This document shows, in pieces, positions 45,815 through 58,889 of a DNA stretch of 64,000 bases (positions are counted from its first letter, which is position 1; each line of letters begins with the position of its first letter). This DNA is from Hedera helix (lineage: Eukaryota > Streptophyta > Magnoliopsida > Apiales > Araliaceae). A program made the translations under genes and the position numbers. Below the pieces are notes generated by a model, which saw only the letters and a program-made list of their open reading frames with translations, ran no database searches and was not told where the DNA came from. The stretch spans positions 21,122,556 through 21,186,555 of the forward strand of contig OX359270.1 of assembly GCA_947179155.2 (NCBI GenBank), written 5' to 3'.

Positions 45815-48799
45815 GACTTTCTATTGGGCTCTATATTGGACTTTAGGATTTAATATATTGGGCTCATCCATTTAATTTGGTTGGACTCCATTTAATTGTC
45901 ACATTGGGCTAACATTAAATATTCTAGGTTACATTTAATTAAATCAAGCATTGGGCTTGTTTAATTAATTACATGAGCTACTAGGTTGATATAATTGACC
46001 TAATTTAATACCTCATTTGGATTTAAAATATAATTCAATTAGACTTGCTTTAATTAATTATAATACCTTGCTTTGTTTCTGTAAATAAATATACACATAC
46101 ACAAGTAGATTCATTTAATTATTAAATGCACAATTAATTAGCACAAAAATTTTAAATTCAATGCTAAATTATTTATTAATTATAATTACAATGTCTAATG
46201 AAATACGTGATCATTACATTTATACTTCCCGATAAGTCTCGACTGAACAAGACCTTAAGTTTCGGACAAAACATTCAAAGTACAACTTTTTTTGGTAGTT
46301 TTAAAACTTTGGTTGGTTTGTGCGGCTGCCCCATAATTAAGCCTATTTGGGGCGCGACCGCCCCACCTATGCAGCAAAATTCTTAAATATTGGCTACCAG
46401 AATCTCCTTCAGTAATTTGGTCATAACTTTGTCATACGAAAATATTTTGAGGTAATTCTTAAGTCTAAATTCATTAGAATTTCATGATCTACTCTTTAGG
46501 TTACTAAGTCAGATTCCAAACTTAAAAATTCAGAAATCGGCAAACAAAGTCAGAATGCATACCAGACTTATCTTTCTTTGATCCGATTGGTAAAACATGA
46601 TACCTCAAGCATTAATTTGCTAAGATAACATGTTCTAACACTCAATAAAACTTCATTTAATAAAAATAACAAAATCATAAACCTTCTTATGTTGAAAATT
46701 ATGACTTTTACTCAAGAACGCGAAGAACACAAAGAATAAAGTTTCATCGTTCTTGGTTTAGCTTGCAAAAACATGGTGCCACAAGCATGAATTTGCTAGG
46801 CCATTATATTTTACAACTCTATAACACTAAATTATAAAATCATATTCCTACTTATGTAGAAAATTATGACTTTTGCTCAAAAACACACGAAGAACGAAAA
46901 ATCGTACATGGTAACGACTTATGTTCTTGAGCTTTTGAATTTCATACTTAACATAATTTGAGCATTATAACTGCTTACATATATGATTATAACACTTTAC
47001 AATTGACAAAATTTGGTCATTATAACGACTTGTTTACTTGATTATAACAATTTATAATAATTGCTCAAGATTATACGAAGAACACAGAGAACGACAATCG
47101 TACATGGCTACGGTGTAAGTTCTTGAGCTTTAAACTATAAAATAAAATTTGACGTTATAACTACTATAAAATGAAGAAAGACTCAAGAACACGTGAAGAA
47201 CACGGAGAACGACAATCGTACATGGCTATGACTCACGTTCTTGAACATACTAACGACTAACGATTTACCTCTTGAAGTGCAAGCTTTAACTATTTCTTTG
47301 CACTTCATTTGATCACAACTCATTAGAACTCTCTCTCATATTGTGTGTAGCTTTGAAAATGAATGATGAAACAAGTGCACATTGCTTGCTATTTATAGGT
47401 TAACCAAAGCTAGGGCATTAAGGTCTTTGTTACAAAACTTCCAAGCTAAGTAATGATAAAACGCATCACCCTTTACCCCCTTGTTTGGCCGGCAACTTCA
47501 TGGATTTAAAGCCATTAAATGCTAGTCTATCATTGCTTAAAATGACATCACAATACCACACTTGTTGGCTTTTGATTGGTCCATCACTTAGCCTACCAAA
47601 TGAATAGCTCTAGGGCTTGTTTGGTTGGTCATTTAACCATTTATTAGGGGGTAGTCATGGTCTTTTACCAAGTTTGGTCAAGGTTAGTTTAGTCCTTTCA
47701 TAAGCTAGCTAACTTTTCTAGCCACTATTCTTGACTTTTACTATTCATCGGTTGACTTTTCGTATTTATAGTGTATAAATTTCGTATTATACTCGTATTA
47801 TTTTTGTATAATTCTCGTATACTTTTCGTATTTATAAATAGTAATTTCTATATTTTCTAACCCTTAGGGTTTAACCTTTAGGTTTTAGGTTTTCTCAAAC
47901 CCTAAATTTAGGTTTTCTCCCAAATAACTTTTATTACTTATTACGCATATGTGTTCCATACAAACACTATATCCTTCAACGGAACGTTCAAAAATGGAAA
48001 ACGTATCCGTTTGAAAGCGTTTTACGTTTTATTTTTGACAAAATATCAGTGGCTCCCTAATATCTATTCCCCGTATAAATACTATCTCGTGAAATGTAAA
48101 AAGTCAAAAACGTCGAAAAGAACGTTAAAAAAGACAACAAATGTTTTCTTGTAAATTGTGTCATTTTCGTCTTTTTCCCCAAAAAAAATTATCGATTCCC
48201 TGACATCTAAACCTCATATTAACACTATGTTATGAAATACAAGAAGTCCTACAGAAGAAAGAAACGGTCAAACGAATGAAAAACATTTTCTCATGAATAG
48301 TATTTTTTTCACGTTTTTTGAGAAAAAACTTTTATTGACTATTAACTGTTTTCAAAATGTGGGAAGGATTAATCTTGAAACATAATGTCAATTTGACCTA
48401 CACGTTTCCCTCGAGAGCCTAGGTTATTTTCTAGGGTTAAAACCCTAGGGTTAAGGTTTAGAGTTTAACTTTTTTTTTCTAATTTAGGTTTCTGACCTAA
48501 ATTGACTTCTGATTTTTAATAAATGTTAAGGTTAACTACTTGAATCAAAACACGAAATTCTACACATATATAATTCACATATCACATTTAAAAGCTTAAT
48601 TCAAGCTTTGTTATTCACATAACACAGATTAGGTTAAAGATTTTAACCTTTTAGTTGTATACGATCGTGGTTTCGCGTCGTATTAGGTCTTTGAGATAGC
48701 TCAAGATATGCTTGTGAAATCGTTCTTAGATTTTGAAGTGACAACATTAATTAAATCTTGTTAGATCATATTTTGAAATGTTTCGGATATTACAATGTT

Positions 48800-50034
48800 T
48801 GTGACTAATATGTATGTCGATCTCATAAACTATGTAGGTCATACAAAGAACGCAAAAATTAGTGTAAACAGTAAAGGCGATACAGGCGAGTCGACTTACT
48901 CTTATGCACTCCCTGCAATAATGTGCTTTTAAACTATTGGAATTTCATTATTGTTTGTGAAGTTCATTAGTTTATGTGAAGCGTTTTATTAAAAAGAGTT
49001 ATTTGTCATTTGATTCGGCTTAACTAGAGTATTAAGCTATTCTTGTCAGAATGATTATTGTTGAGATATTGAATTGTTATAATTCTTTATTTAAGATTGT
49101 TTATTTTGCCAAACCAAATTATTTTAGGGCAGAATCTGTATGTTAGTAACTGAGATGAACAACCCTTATATGGATGAATGTTGATGTGCCGAGGAATTGA
49201 TTTACAGAATGTTATAATATTTATAGTAGTATTGACGTATCAGAGAATTGGTATACACTATTGAGATGTTTGTAGCAGTGTTGTTATGTCGTGGAATTGA
49301 TTTATTAGTTTTTGGTTTAACAACCACTCAGTTTACTATATTAGCAATTGGTGAAATCTTTTGTCGAGCAATCTTATGCTTATTCTTGCAAAAATTCTTC
49401 ATTTGCAGTTAAGGAAGAATTATCAAAAGAATCTGGCAGTAAAGGGAAAGTAAAGAAATGTAATTAGGTCAAGAGGCATACAATTATTGTCTTTTTTATT
49501 TGTAATGGGACTTAAGTTGTAATAACTTTAGAAACGTGAATATAAGATTATCATTATGAAAATGTATTAAGTACTTTACGTTTAAAGTTAGTGGATGTTA
49601 AAGATGTATGCGAGTTCTTGAAATCATACTATTATGATAAGTTCTTGACTCATAGTAGTGTGGTAAATTCTTAAACCCATAGTCGTATGGTAAGTTCCCG
49701 ATTTGTTCTTGAGCTTATATTACTATAGCGAGTTTTCTGAACTCATATTATTGTGGCAAGTTTCTAATCGAACTCATAATGTATGGTAAGTTCTATGAAC
49801 GAAGGTTGTAGTATATTATCAAATAATTAGCATTATTGGCATCATCTAAAAAGTTTTGTCTAGAAAAGGGGTTATTTGATTGTGCATCATTTTAATGGAA
49901 GGCCCCCTCTTTTCTAGGAAAGATCTGATTGTCAGTATTGTGAGTCTATAATATTTATACTAAGAAGAATTTAGTGTTGGATAAGTGAACACCATATCCC
50001 CTATAGAAAGTACACGGATTTAGGGGCGTCACTA
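48800..50034 (+). mobile_element. right fragment of the truncated LTR (5' LTR with primer site behind it)
   Basis: Continuation of 32545-32801. Similar to the 3' half of LTR A (shared ...CRTACAAAGAACGCAAAA...GTGTAAAYRGTA region). It ends ACACGGATTTAGGGGCGTCACTA and is followed at once by a primer site, so it was a 5' LTR. A degenerate repeat of about 38 bp with the core GGTAAGTTCTTGA runs from 49,610 to 49,800. Confidence 0.7.
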
Positions 50035-50036
50035 GT

Positions 50037-50047
50037 TGGTATCACAG
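50037..50047 (+). promoter_or_regulatory. primer-binding site (initiator tRNA-Met type)
   Basis: TGGTATCACAG two bases behind the LTR end is one base off the TGGTATCAGAG site used by most plant gypsy and copia elements. Confidence 0.72.
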
Positions 50048-50209
50048 TAAGAGGTAAATACCAAGTTGCGATCTAGGGATGGAAATGAAGAATTTGATCT
50101 AATGCCTATAATAGACTAGTTAAACCAATAAAGTTATTCGTAGGTTTATGGAAGATGTGTACAAGTGAGTTCCAGATCTGTTATGGAAAACAGGCGGATT
50201 TTAGGGGCG

Positions 50210-51870
50210 CCACATTGCTTGCCTGCATTCTTGAATTTTCTCTTTAGCTGTACCATAATCCTACTAAAAGCCACTACTACCTTTCAAATGGTCCAGATGA
50301 TGGAAATAGGCTATTCTCGACTGTGTGGGTTATCTTTTAGGTGTTATTTCTGTCAAATTTCAGGAGGTTCCTCTTAGATCTTCAAAGCTGGCTTACTAAG
50401 ATTGCATTTCTCTTCTTAATAGAATTACTGCTAAGGTTACCTCATGGACCACTTACACTCTATCTTATGATGGGTGTCTCCAATTTATTAAAGTTGTGTT
50501 ATTCTTTATACAATCTTACTGGGCAGCTCATTTTATTCTTTCGAAAAGAGTCTTATCAACAATCCAATAAATCCTATGCAAATTTTTATGGAAAGGGTTG
50601 TCTTTTGCAAAGTATGGAATGACAGTGGCTTGGGATACTATTACTCTGCCTACGTCTTGGGGGGGGGGTGGACTTGGCATCAAGAGCTTATTAGATTGGA
50701 ATAAAGCTCTTATCTTGCTTCACTTATGGCAGATTATTCAACCCAATCCCACTAGCTTTTGGGATTCTTGGGTTCATGCCAATTTGCTCATGGATCAAAA
50801 AAATTTGGATGATTAAAGTTCCAAAAGACTGCTCCTAGATATGGAGAAAAGTCTTAAAATTAAGAACCCTTGAACAAGATCACATATGCTATAAGATTGG
50901 AAATGGAACAAACATAAGCTTGTGGTTTAACCCTTGGTATAACGGAGCTCCCTTAGCTATGTCTGCCAATGCCCCTATTACTCGAATTTCTTGACTTGGT
51001 CCCATGGCCAAAGTAAAGGACATTCTCTCGGAGGATGGCTGACATACGCCCCAATGCGATTGCAGAACCATTCAATTTGGCAGGCCTTTGATTTCAACTT
51101 AAGCTACAATATTAACAACGATGATAATTCAGTGGGACTCCATTCGGGCTACTCAAGTTAAGGCTTTTCTAATATAGGAATCGATCAAATCCAAAAGTGC
51201 TCTTTTTTAGTGGAAAAAGTTGGTTTGGCATAAACTTCAAGTACCTAGATATTCTTTTATTATGTGAATGACAATCTTACAAAAGCTTCAAACTCTTGAT
51301 CGCATTGCAAAATATTCTCATTTTATGGATCCTGGTTGCTGTTTGTGCACCCATCACAATGAAAGCCATGATCATTTTATATTTTGATTATGCCTATTCC
51401 CGTTCCACTTTTTTTGTCCACTCTTAACTATAGAGGCTAGGAAAATGTGCCTACAAGCTGGAATCGCTTGCTCAATTGGGCTATCCGTAGTTTAACAAAA
51501 GGAGTCCACAAACTGATCCTGAAATTAGTTATTATAACAATAGTCTACTCCGTTTGGGCCTAGTGTAATTCCCGGCTTCACTCCAATTCAAGCTTACTAA
51601 CCCACCCAGAGTCTATCTTCTATTTAAGATTATTAATAGAGTCAAATGCTGATTAACTTCTTTTGTTAAATTTTAAAAAGGTAAGCTCATTGATAGCTCT
51701 CTTCTTGTTTGGGATATATAGTCTGTTTTGATGGTTAGTTAGCATCTCATATGTTTACTTTTGTTTCGCATTTGAGACTCCCACTTCTTTGATCTAGGGT
51801 ATGCCCTTTAGCTATTGTATTTAATTTTCTTTTAATATAATCTTAAATTTAACAAATAAAAAAATTATTA
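50210..51870 (+). pseudogene. decayed 3' part of an L1-type LINE reverse transcriptase
   Basis: Broken frames give, in order, the C-terminal RT and thumb region (VPLRSSKL-like near 50,365, then WDTITLPTSWGGGGLGIKSLLDWNKALILLHLWQII), ICYKIGNGTNISLWFNPWY, a zinc-binding zf-RVT-like part near 51,240-51,420 (HHNESHDHF) and a terminal helix region near 51,460. This is the usual order in plant L1 elements. Many stops and shifts show it is dead, and the 5' part is missing. It ends in AAATTTAACAAATAAAAAAATT at about 51,870, probably the remnant of the A-rich tail. Confidence 0.78.
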
Positions 51871-52822
51871 TAAAACAGGTTGCAATATATGATAAAAGTG
51901 TTATCATTTTGATAATATTTGTTTATAACATAAAAAAGGGGGGAAAAGAAAAGAACGAAAGAAACTGGGGGTAGGATAAGTGAGAAGGTGAGGGTATAGC
52001 CCATGCGTGAATTGTCCTGAAAAAATGATATTGTTCGCATTAGAATTATTACTCACACAATAATGTGAGTTATCTTCCAAAATAATGTCGTTTACATTAG
52101 AATGTGCAATTTTTTTTTTTGTCAAACTCAGTGCACCAACCACCACCCCACCACTACTATCCACCACGACTACCGTCATCATCAATAACATAATTGTTTT
52201 GACCCATGACCAACGTCTTATCAACTGCCATAACCATTGTTAACGTGCGAATCTTTCTCCTGGTGAAATCACCTAACAACAAGATTTCTGCACTCAGAAG
52301 AACTCATTAATACCCCATAGATCAGGTCACGACTTGGACTGTCCGGGATGCTCTAGTGTATGAGTAAGTACAGGTGATAAACATTATAATGGAGAGCTAA
52401 AGTAATGCTGGAATAGATGTAAGCTATTTGATATCTCAGTTTGCATGTAAAAAATATTATCTGGTTCACTTGTGAGGTTTTCCTTATATACTCATTCATG
52501 CACCGCCAGGAGTCCCATCAACTTTATTAAGTGAGAAAATAATATATTCTCCCACTAACCCAAACCGCCTAAAAGTTAAGAATACTTGAATGGGTTGACC
52601 CACGGTCCAGGCCCATTATAATATGTAAAAAGAGTCTAACCCAACTTCAAATAAAGTTAATCATTGGACCACATTAAAATAGGGGGTCCAATAAATTATG
52701 TCCCAATATTTCCCCTCACTCTTCTATTTTTACACCTCAAAATAGGAGAGTACTTCAGTTACTAACTAATCAGTATGTTACCAAATAAACTATCCACTAT
52801 AGTGAAACTGCACAAAACTCTC
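51871..52822. other. unassigned AT-rich DNA
   Basis: About 950 bp between the LINE tail and the truncated chromovirus. Contains a CCACCACCCCACCACTACTA stretch near 52,140; frames across it have no family resemblance. Confidence 0.5.
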
Positions 52823-53394
52823 TGTTGGGATGAGATAGGAAAACATAAGCTTTTGGGACCAGAAATAGTGTAACAGATTGCAAAAATTGTTAAGGTAATA
52901 AGATCAAGGTTCGTAACAACACAAGACAGTCAGAAGAAATATATAGACCTACATCTACAGAAAAGAGATTTTGAAGTAGGGTCCTATATGTTTTTGAAGG
53001 TATCTCCTTAGAAAGGGAAAATAAGATTTGGGAAGAAAGGAAAACTGAGTCTAAGATTCATTGGACCTTTTGAAGTACTGAAAAGGATAGGAGAGGTAGC
53101 CTATACTGTGGCATTACCTCCAGAGTTAGAGAATATACACAATGTGTTTCATGTATTGATATTAAGGCCATATAAGCTGGACCACAAGCATGTAATCGAA
53201 TATAAACTATCCAGATTGAGAAAGACTTAACGTATGAGAAAACTACTATTTAAATTATTAACATGAAGGAGAATATTTTAAGGAATAAAGTAATACCTTA
53301 TGTAAGGGTAGTCTAAAAAAACCACAATGCTGAGGAAGCAACGTGGGAACTGGAAGAAAAAATGAAGAAAGAATATCCAAATCTATTTGTGTAA
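52823..53394 (+). pseudogene. chromovirus (Tekay/Del-like) integrase tail and chromodomain
   Basis: Truncated at the left. Frames give the integrase C-terminus (WDEIGKHKLLGPEIV, FEVGSYMFLKVSP, RFGKKGKLSLRFIGPFEV, LPPELENIHNVFHVLILRPY) and, after a frameshift, chromodomain-like VIPYVRVV...NHNAEEATWELEEKMKKEYP ending at TAA. Several stops interrupt it. The GKLSLRFIGPFE and NVFHV signatures plus a C-terminal chromodomain place it with plant chromoviruses. A purine-rich GGGGACGG...AAGGAGTGAAGAA leads into the 3' LTR. Confidence 0.87.
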
Positions 53395-53442
53395 CCTTAT
53401 AATAGTGATTCTGGGGACGGAATCCTTATAAGGAGTGAAGAA

Positions 53443-56313
53443 TGTAACGACGTGGAATTTGCCAATGTTGTAAATATTATAATTAATTAATGGACTTAAA
53501 ATTTTAAAGTATGACAAGTGTTATGGGACAAGCAAGTTATATAATAGTTGATTCTAATAATAAAATTCAAGCCTAATGAAATAAATTTGGATCAAAAAAG
53601 ACTTGAATTGGTTAAGAAATAAGCAAGTTATGAATTAATTGGAATTAATTCTCTGGCATTTTTAAGGAAAGTCCAAAATACCCTTGGTAGCTTGGAAAAT
53701 GTCCTTGGTATCTTAATTATGTGAATTGACAATTGTGCCATTAAGTGTTGAAGAGAAATGACCTAAATGGCCTTGACCATGCATGGTTAAGCTTAACTAG
53801 ATATGGTTAGTTACTAGGAAAATACATACAAATTATATATGTATATATTTTGCAAGTATTAGCCTTATTTCATTTCATTTTTCATTTCCAAATTAGCTAA
53901 GTGTGAGATAAAGAGAGAAAAGAAATAGAATAAGCTAGAGTTTGCTAAAAGCTTGAGATATTCCAAGGAAAAAGTGTTCAAGAGAAGGAAATCTAGCAAT
54001 CAAAGTGAATCATCCATCCTTAGAAAGCTTTATAGTAAGAAGGAGAAGAGCTCAAAGAAGGTATAAAAGAGTTTTAACTCTAAAACTCATCTTTTATATG
54101 TTTCGATTCAAGAACATGTGTAGCCATGTATGTATTTGTGGCTAGAAGTAAGATTTATGTGAGTTATATGCTATTTGGTTGGTATATGAAGAAACCCAAA
54201 GCTTAAAAGTTATATTACAAAGGTAGTGAGCTACGCATGCATATATTTAAGACTAGAAACATGATTTGAGGAAGATCATCTGTTAAATGTTGTTAGATAT
54301 GGTGCAAACCTAGTTTAAGGTGTTGATCATGTTAGATACGTGTGAAATTTCTTGCTAGATAGCATGAAGAACTCATTGATAGTTGAAAATCATAACTTGT
54401 GTAAGAAAATTACAATATTAGACTATATTTTGCATGTAAACTAACTCATAATCTGTAACATGCTTTAGAAGGTGCATGTAGAAGTTATACAAGCATACAA
54501 AGTTGCTAAATAAGAATGTGTTAGTGTGTGGGATGTATGGAGTGTAAGAACTCAAGTATGAGTTTAAGGTGAATTTTGTTAAAGTTGGCAAAAATTTCAT
54601 AAAAAGGTAATTTTTGGCCATTTTATGTAATTGAAGGTAAAATAAAACTAAACAACTAAGTTTTATGTAAATACATGTGTTAGTGTCGATTTGAAAGTCA
54701 TTTGATACTTATGGTGATAAAATAGGATTTTAAACATTTAAAAACGTTCGTCGGCACCTAAAATAAAATTTATGAAAAAATTGAATCATTTGAAAACTTT
54801 TTATATTTTCGAAGGCCCATGCAAGTCATATATATGTAATATGAACTAAATCATGTGTTGGAGTCAAGTTTTGTAAAAAGGGGCCAAAAATAACATGAAA
54901 ATTGGAAAGAATTTTTTTTCAAAATCTATAGCATCTTGTTGGGGCGAAGTGTTTTAAACTAAACACTGCGTCGGGGCACAGTATAACTGTAAAGAGTTCG
55001 CCGAAGGCAAAACTAGTCTCCATCGGGGCGTAGTCCAGCTGAGGAGATCTCGCGGCCAGCAAGATATTTAGTTCAAAACATCTCACCGGGGCGAGATGTC
55101 CTAGTTTTTGAAAAAAAGTATTATTTTAATCCAAAATAAAATATTTTAGTATTAAATGATAGAGACATGTATTGTAAATCATAAATTGATAAAAATGATC
55201 AATATGTTAGGTATTAAGATATGAATGAACAATGTGTTACATGTTAAGGGTTATGTAAAGTTAAATGATAGCTTGTATAGCAAGGTATTGCATGCATATG
55301 TATATAATTAATGCATGGACCAATATTATAGTTATGTAAGACATAATCGAGATAAGGTATCATCGATAAACGTAAATGAGGACAAAGGCAAGTGTTATTT
55401 TCGTACTCACTTTTGTAGTTCCTTGAACATTGATATATGTTATGCATTCTTATGAATCATTTTGAAGTTCATTCATTATTAAACTGTTTTTGAGAAAGGT
55501 CGATGTCAATTTTGATCCGGCTAAACATATGTGATAATTCATGATAAACTTAGATATTCATTGTTATATTCTTCAATCCATATTGTTGTGGTGTGAAATC
55601 TATAAAATGTTGTAATAGAACAACCCTGATAAAAATGGGAATATAGGAAAAAGGAAATGTAAATTTTATGGCGTGGTTACATTGCTAGATTTTTATATTG
55701 TGCATAATATAAAGGTACGATGGGCTGATCACCTAGAGTACACATCTGAAAGGAAATGTAGTCTTATGACTGATGTGGGCAGTATTAGTCTTTGTGATTT
55801 GTATTGTTCTTAACGAGTTCTTGGTCTTGTGACCATAAAGCCAGTAAGATTCATGTTTCAAGTTAATCGTTCAACGATATATGTTATGTTCTTAAATTTT
55901 CACAGAACCTTTAATGGTTCAACACTATTGTTTTAGATTTTCATTCATTACTTTGAGATATCATGTCATTACCTGTTTATGTACTTGCTGAGCTATTTTA
56001 TACTCATTCTTGCTCTAACATGATATTTCAGCTAAACCCAAATAGGCAGAGGGGTTAGGGATAGATAAAGGAAAGGGAAAGGTTGGTAAGCAATAGTTGT
56101 ACAGTTAGGGAACTGTTATAAATATTATAATTTTTGTAATATGTCATATTGTAAATGTTTTGTAATGTTTAAAGGTATGTAAACCTGGGTTAGTTATGTA
56201 TTAGTGTAAATTAAGTTTTATTATTCAGAAATGAATTGTCGAGATTGAATGGTAAGGTAGTATCGTGAGCACTATATCTGTGGTTCAAAGGACCTGGATT
56301 TGAGGGCGTCACA
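53443..56313 (+). mobile_element. 3' LTR of the truncated chromovirus, 2.9 kb
   Basis: Starts TGTAACGACGTGG directly after the purine tract and ends TTTGAGGGCGTCACA. The GAGATAAAGAGAGAAAAG leader near 53,905 and overall plan resemble solo LTRs A, B, C and E, tying that nest to chromovirus LTRs. The 5' LTR and most of the body are missing; a direct repeat of the following TGTGG was not found. Confidence 0.82.
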
Positions 56314-56878
56314 TGTGGTAAGTTCAATGAACAATGCTTATTAAGGGCTAGGAAAAAGGTAGTAGAATGAGACTTGAGTAGATATAGAGGGAGAAAGCTG
56401 GAGATGAATGAAGTTTTGTATATTCTAATTCTTCTAGCTATGCTAGATCTTAAATTTTCTTAAAGTTGTGATCTCATTCGTATTTATGTGCAATCTCATA
56501 AAATTTTGAACATATTTGCACTCATGTGCAAATTTCTTAGAATTGTGATTGTATTCGCACTAAGGTGCCAACTTTTTAACATTGTGAGCGTACTCGCACT
56601 TATGTGCAAGCTTTTTGAGATTGTGCTTATTCTTGCACTTATGTGCAAGCCTTAAAGATCGTGCTTGAACTGTTTTATTTGTACTTGTGTGCTTTTGATA
56701 AGCTTTATTCAATTGTTGAACTATCAAATTTATAAAAAAAATCCCGTTATTCATATGTCTAAGCTATTTGTTTCGGCTAGATAATTGATTTAAAAACATC
56801 AAATGTATTTTTAGAATCATTAATGCACGATAACAAATGTGTGGAAGTGGACCTGGAGCCACTAACACTGTTGGTTTG
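56314..56878. repeat. degenerate 55-60 bp tandem repeat with GCACTTATGTGC
   Basis: From about 56,470 to 56,700 there are four or five imperfect units, each with (G)CACTTATGTGC(A), a short inverted repeat, and GAT(T/C)GTG. Flanking DNA is unassigned. Confidence 0.6.
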
Positions 56879-58729
56879 TTTTAGCCATGAATATACAATC
56901 AAATTGCATAATAGCAGCGAAAACATGGTAAAATCAGAATTCAAATTTTATAAACCATAACCAAGATCGACCTTTATGCACAATTATTAATTAACAAAAA
57001 GGAGATATATAATTATACCCTTGTAGACATTAGCTTCCACAGGTATGCGTTCAACTCCAATTCATTTGAGTTCTTTTTGAATTCCACCAATTAGATTCAT
57101 TTGATCAACATTAGTCACCCAAGTGTTTGGCCTCTAGAGGTGATCCACCAATGAAGAATAAAGATTCAAGAAGTGGGTGATGGCAAACCCTAATTTTCTC
57201 TCTCTAAATAATATGTGAGTACTCTCCTAAAAATCTTATGGAAACACTAATTTATAATAAGACTATTCTTATATATAAATCTAGTCAACCCTCTTAACAC
57301 CTTTAGGAATATAATTTTTAATTAAACTCCTAATCTTAATTAAGAACTAATATGAGAGTACTCTTATTAATTAATTTATAAACCATTTAGGAACTAAATA
57401 GTAATAATAATAATATGACTCTTCTTATTAATTTATAATTAGTATTTTCAAATTACTAAATAATAAATATTAAGCTATTTAATTTAATCTATCAACATAG
57501 TATAAATTAAATATACTTGATCTATTATTACAATTATATCATTTATATTTTAAATAAATATTTTTCTTTTACGGTGTGACCCTTTAAGTTCTCCATATTA
57601 AATCGGTTGTAGAATAAATCAATTAAAACAATTCTAATCTTATTTAAATAAATAAATTAAAATATTTAATTCATTTAAATAAATAATATTTATTCCACAA
57701 TATGGGTAAGCCCCCTTAGCGATCAACGACTTTTCAGATAATATAAATTTTAACATTTAATCATAAAAGAATATTTCAGTTGATAGTTATCTTATAATTC
57801 AATCCTTCTACCATACAATGTCCCAATCAAATACAAGACATGAATTTACTGTCAAGTCTTATTTTATTTGATAATATGCATTTCGATTCTCAAATTCACA
57901 ATTCTATTTAATGTAAATTAGAAACTCTTTTCTAATTTACATTCTACCTTGGCCAAGGACTACTAAGTTGTCATTTATCGAATCGCATAGAATATTCTCT
58001 CTATTTACTAGAAGTGATAGATTTTTTGTTGACCATTCATCTATCTTCATGTACAACTTATTATACCCAAACATAACATTTGATATACCTTAAGGTTATG
58101 TTTGTTTGTAAAAAAAAATGCTTAGTATTGGACAATTTACCTTAATTTAATACTACTTTGCACTACTTAATCATTTGATATGGGATTATTAATCCCTTAA
58201 TGTTGGACTATTAATCTCATAAAGCCATTAATAGATTAAAATGAGGGAGACTATTAATCCCAATTTTTTCATGGAATTATATAACCCCACATAAATAGTA
58301 TTAGGAATGATAAAAATAAAAAAAAAAGTCCATAGAACTATTTAATTGTCCATCATAGGATAAAATAGTCCAAAGTAGTGTTAAATTAATATAAATAGTT
58401 CAATCCCAAGTATATTTTTTGCAAACAAACATAGTCAAAAGGTATTAAGGAATATGTCAAAGTATAAATCATCATACACAAGATATTATGATGATCTCAA
58501 GTCTAAGAATCACTTGTACGACTATCACATTAAGAATTCCAATTGACATGCGAGTAAAACTCTATTAGGTATTCCTTTCGATAGTCTTGTTAAGTGAACT
58601 TATTCTATAATGAGTACTTACATACTTGTTTTAGTGTCTCTACATAAATAATTATAAGATAAATCATCCTCTTCATAAGAGCAAGCATAGTATGTAAAAG
58701 CATTGCTAAAAAACTATGGGTTTATCACA
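56879..58729 (-). mobile_element. putative 3' LTR or 3' flank of the copia element
   Basis: The left boundary TGTTGGTTTG gives a sense end CAAACCAACA, and the right boundary could be the TTTATCACA at 58,729. Minus-strand promoter-like sequence (TATATATAAG near 57,270, then GAGAGAGAAAATTAGGG) suits an LTR. However, no polypurine tract is clear and the right side of the window does not show an obvious second copy, so the borders are uncertain. Confidence 0.4.
58094..58436. mobile_element. Harbinger-like MITE, about 343 bp
   Basis: Inverted termini GGTTATGTTTGTTTGTAAA and, at the right, GCAAACAAACATAGTC with an extended match through TTAGTATTGGAC / GTTCAATCCCAAG. Flanking trinucleotides are TAA and AAA, an imperfect TWA-type duplication. 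There is no coding. The TATGTTTGTTTG end is typical of plant PIF/Harbinger MITEs. Confidence 0.68.
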
Positions 58730-58889
58730 ATTAATATCATCAATTAAATATGGATAAAGAAAATGTCTTCGTATAAATAAACTTTTATTAATAAATGAAT
58801 AAGATTATAAATTATATGATATATCATATCAAATATGATTGGCTTGTGTATATACTACTTTTAATCTTCTATTTACACTAAAGTCAATC

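Larger units (their letters stand above)
38764..46218 (-). mobile_element. solo LTR B, about 3.6 kb net, inserted in E and split by C
   Basis: Left end TGTGACGATC, right end TGATCATTACA, flanked by TTTAT at 38759-38763 and 46219-46223. A minus-strand TATA box GCTATAAATAAG is near 41600. The sequence matches A in inverse orientation (leader, CTCTATTTTT region, AT-rich segment). It contains the 39-bp array at 40033-40422 and the AC microsatellite at 45720. Confidence 0.88.
32802..48794 (-). mobile_element. solo LTR E (outermost of the nest), split by A and B
   Basis: Left end TGTAACGCTCCC and right end GGATATTACA (TG...CA), flanked by ATGTT at 32797-32801 and 48795-48799. Removing nested LTRs A and B leaves about 4.0 kb with no coding. 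In sense orientation (minus) it starts TGTAATATCC and ends GGGAGCGTTACA. A TATA-like CTATAAATAGC on the minus strand lies near 47390. Sequence blocks shared with A, B and C show one extended family of long LTRs, similar to those of the Tekay/Del-like element at 53443-56313. Confidence 0.82.

Noticed and set aside
53443..56313. Pairing this LTR with the LTR at 48800-50034 as one element
   Set aside because: The two LTRs differ clearly in their 3' parts and ends, so they are probably from different families.
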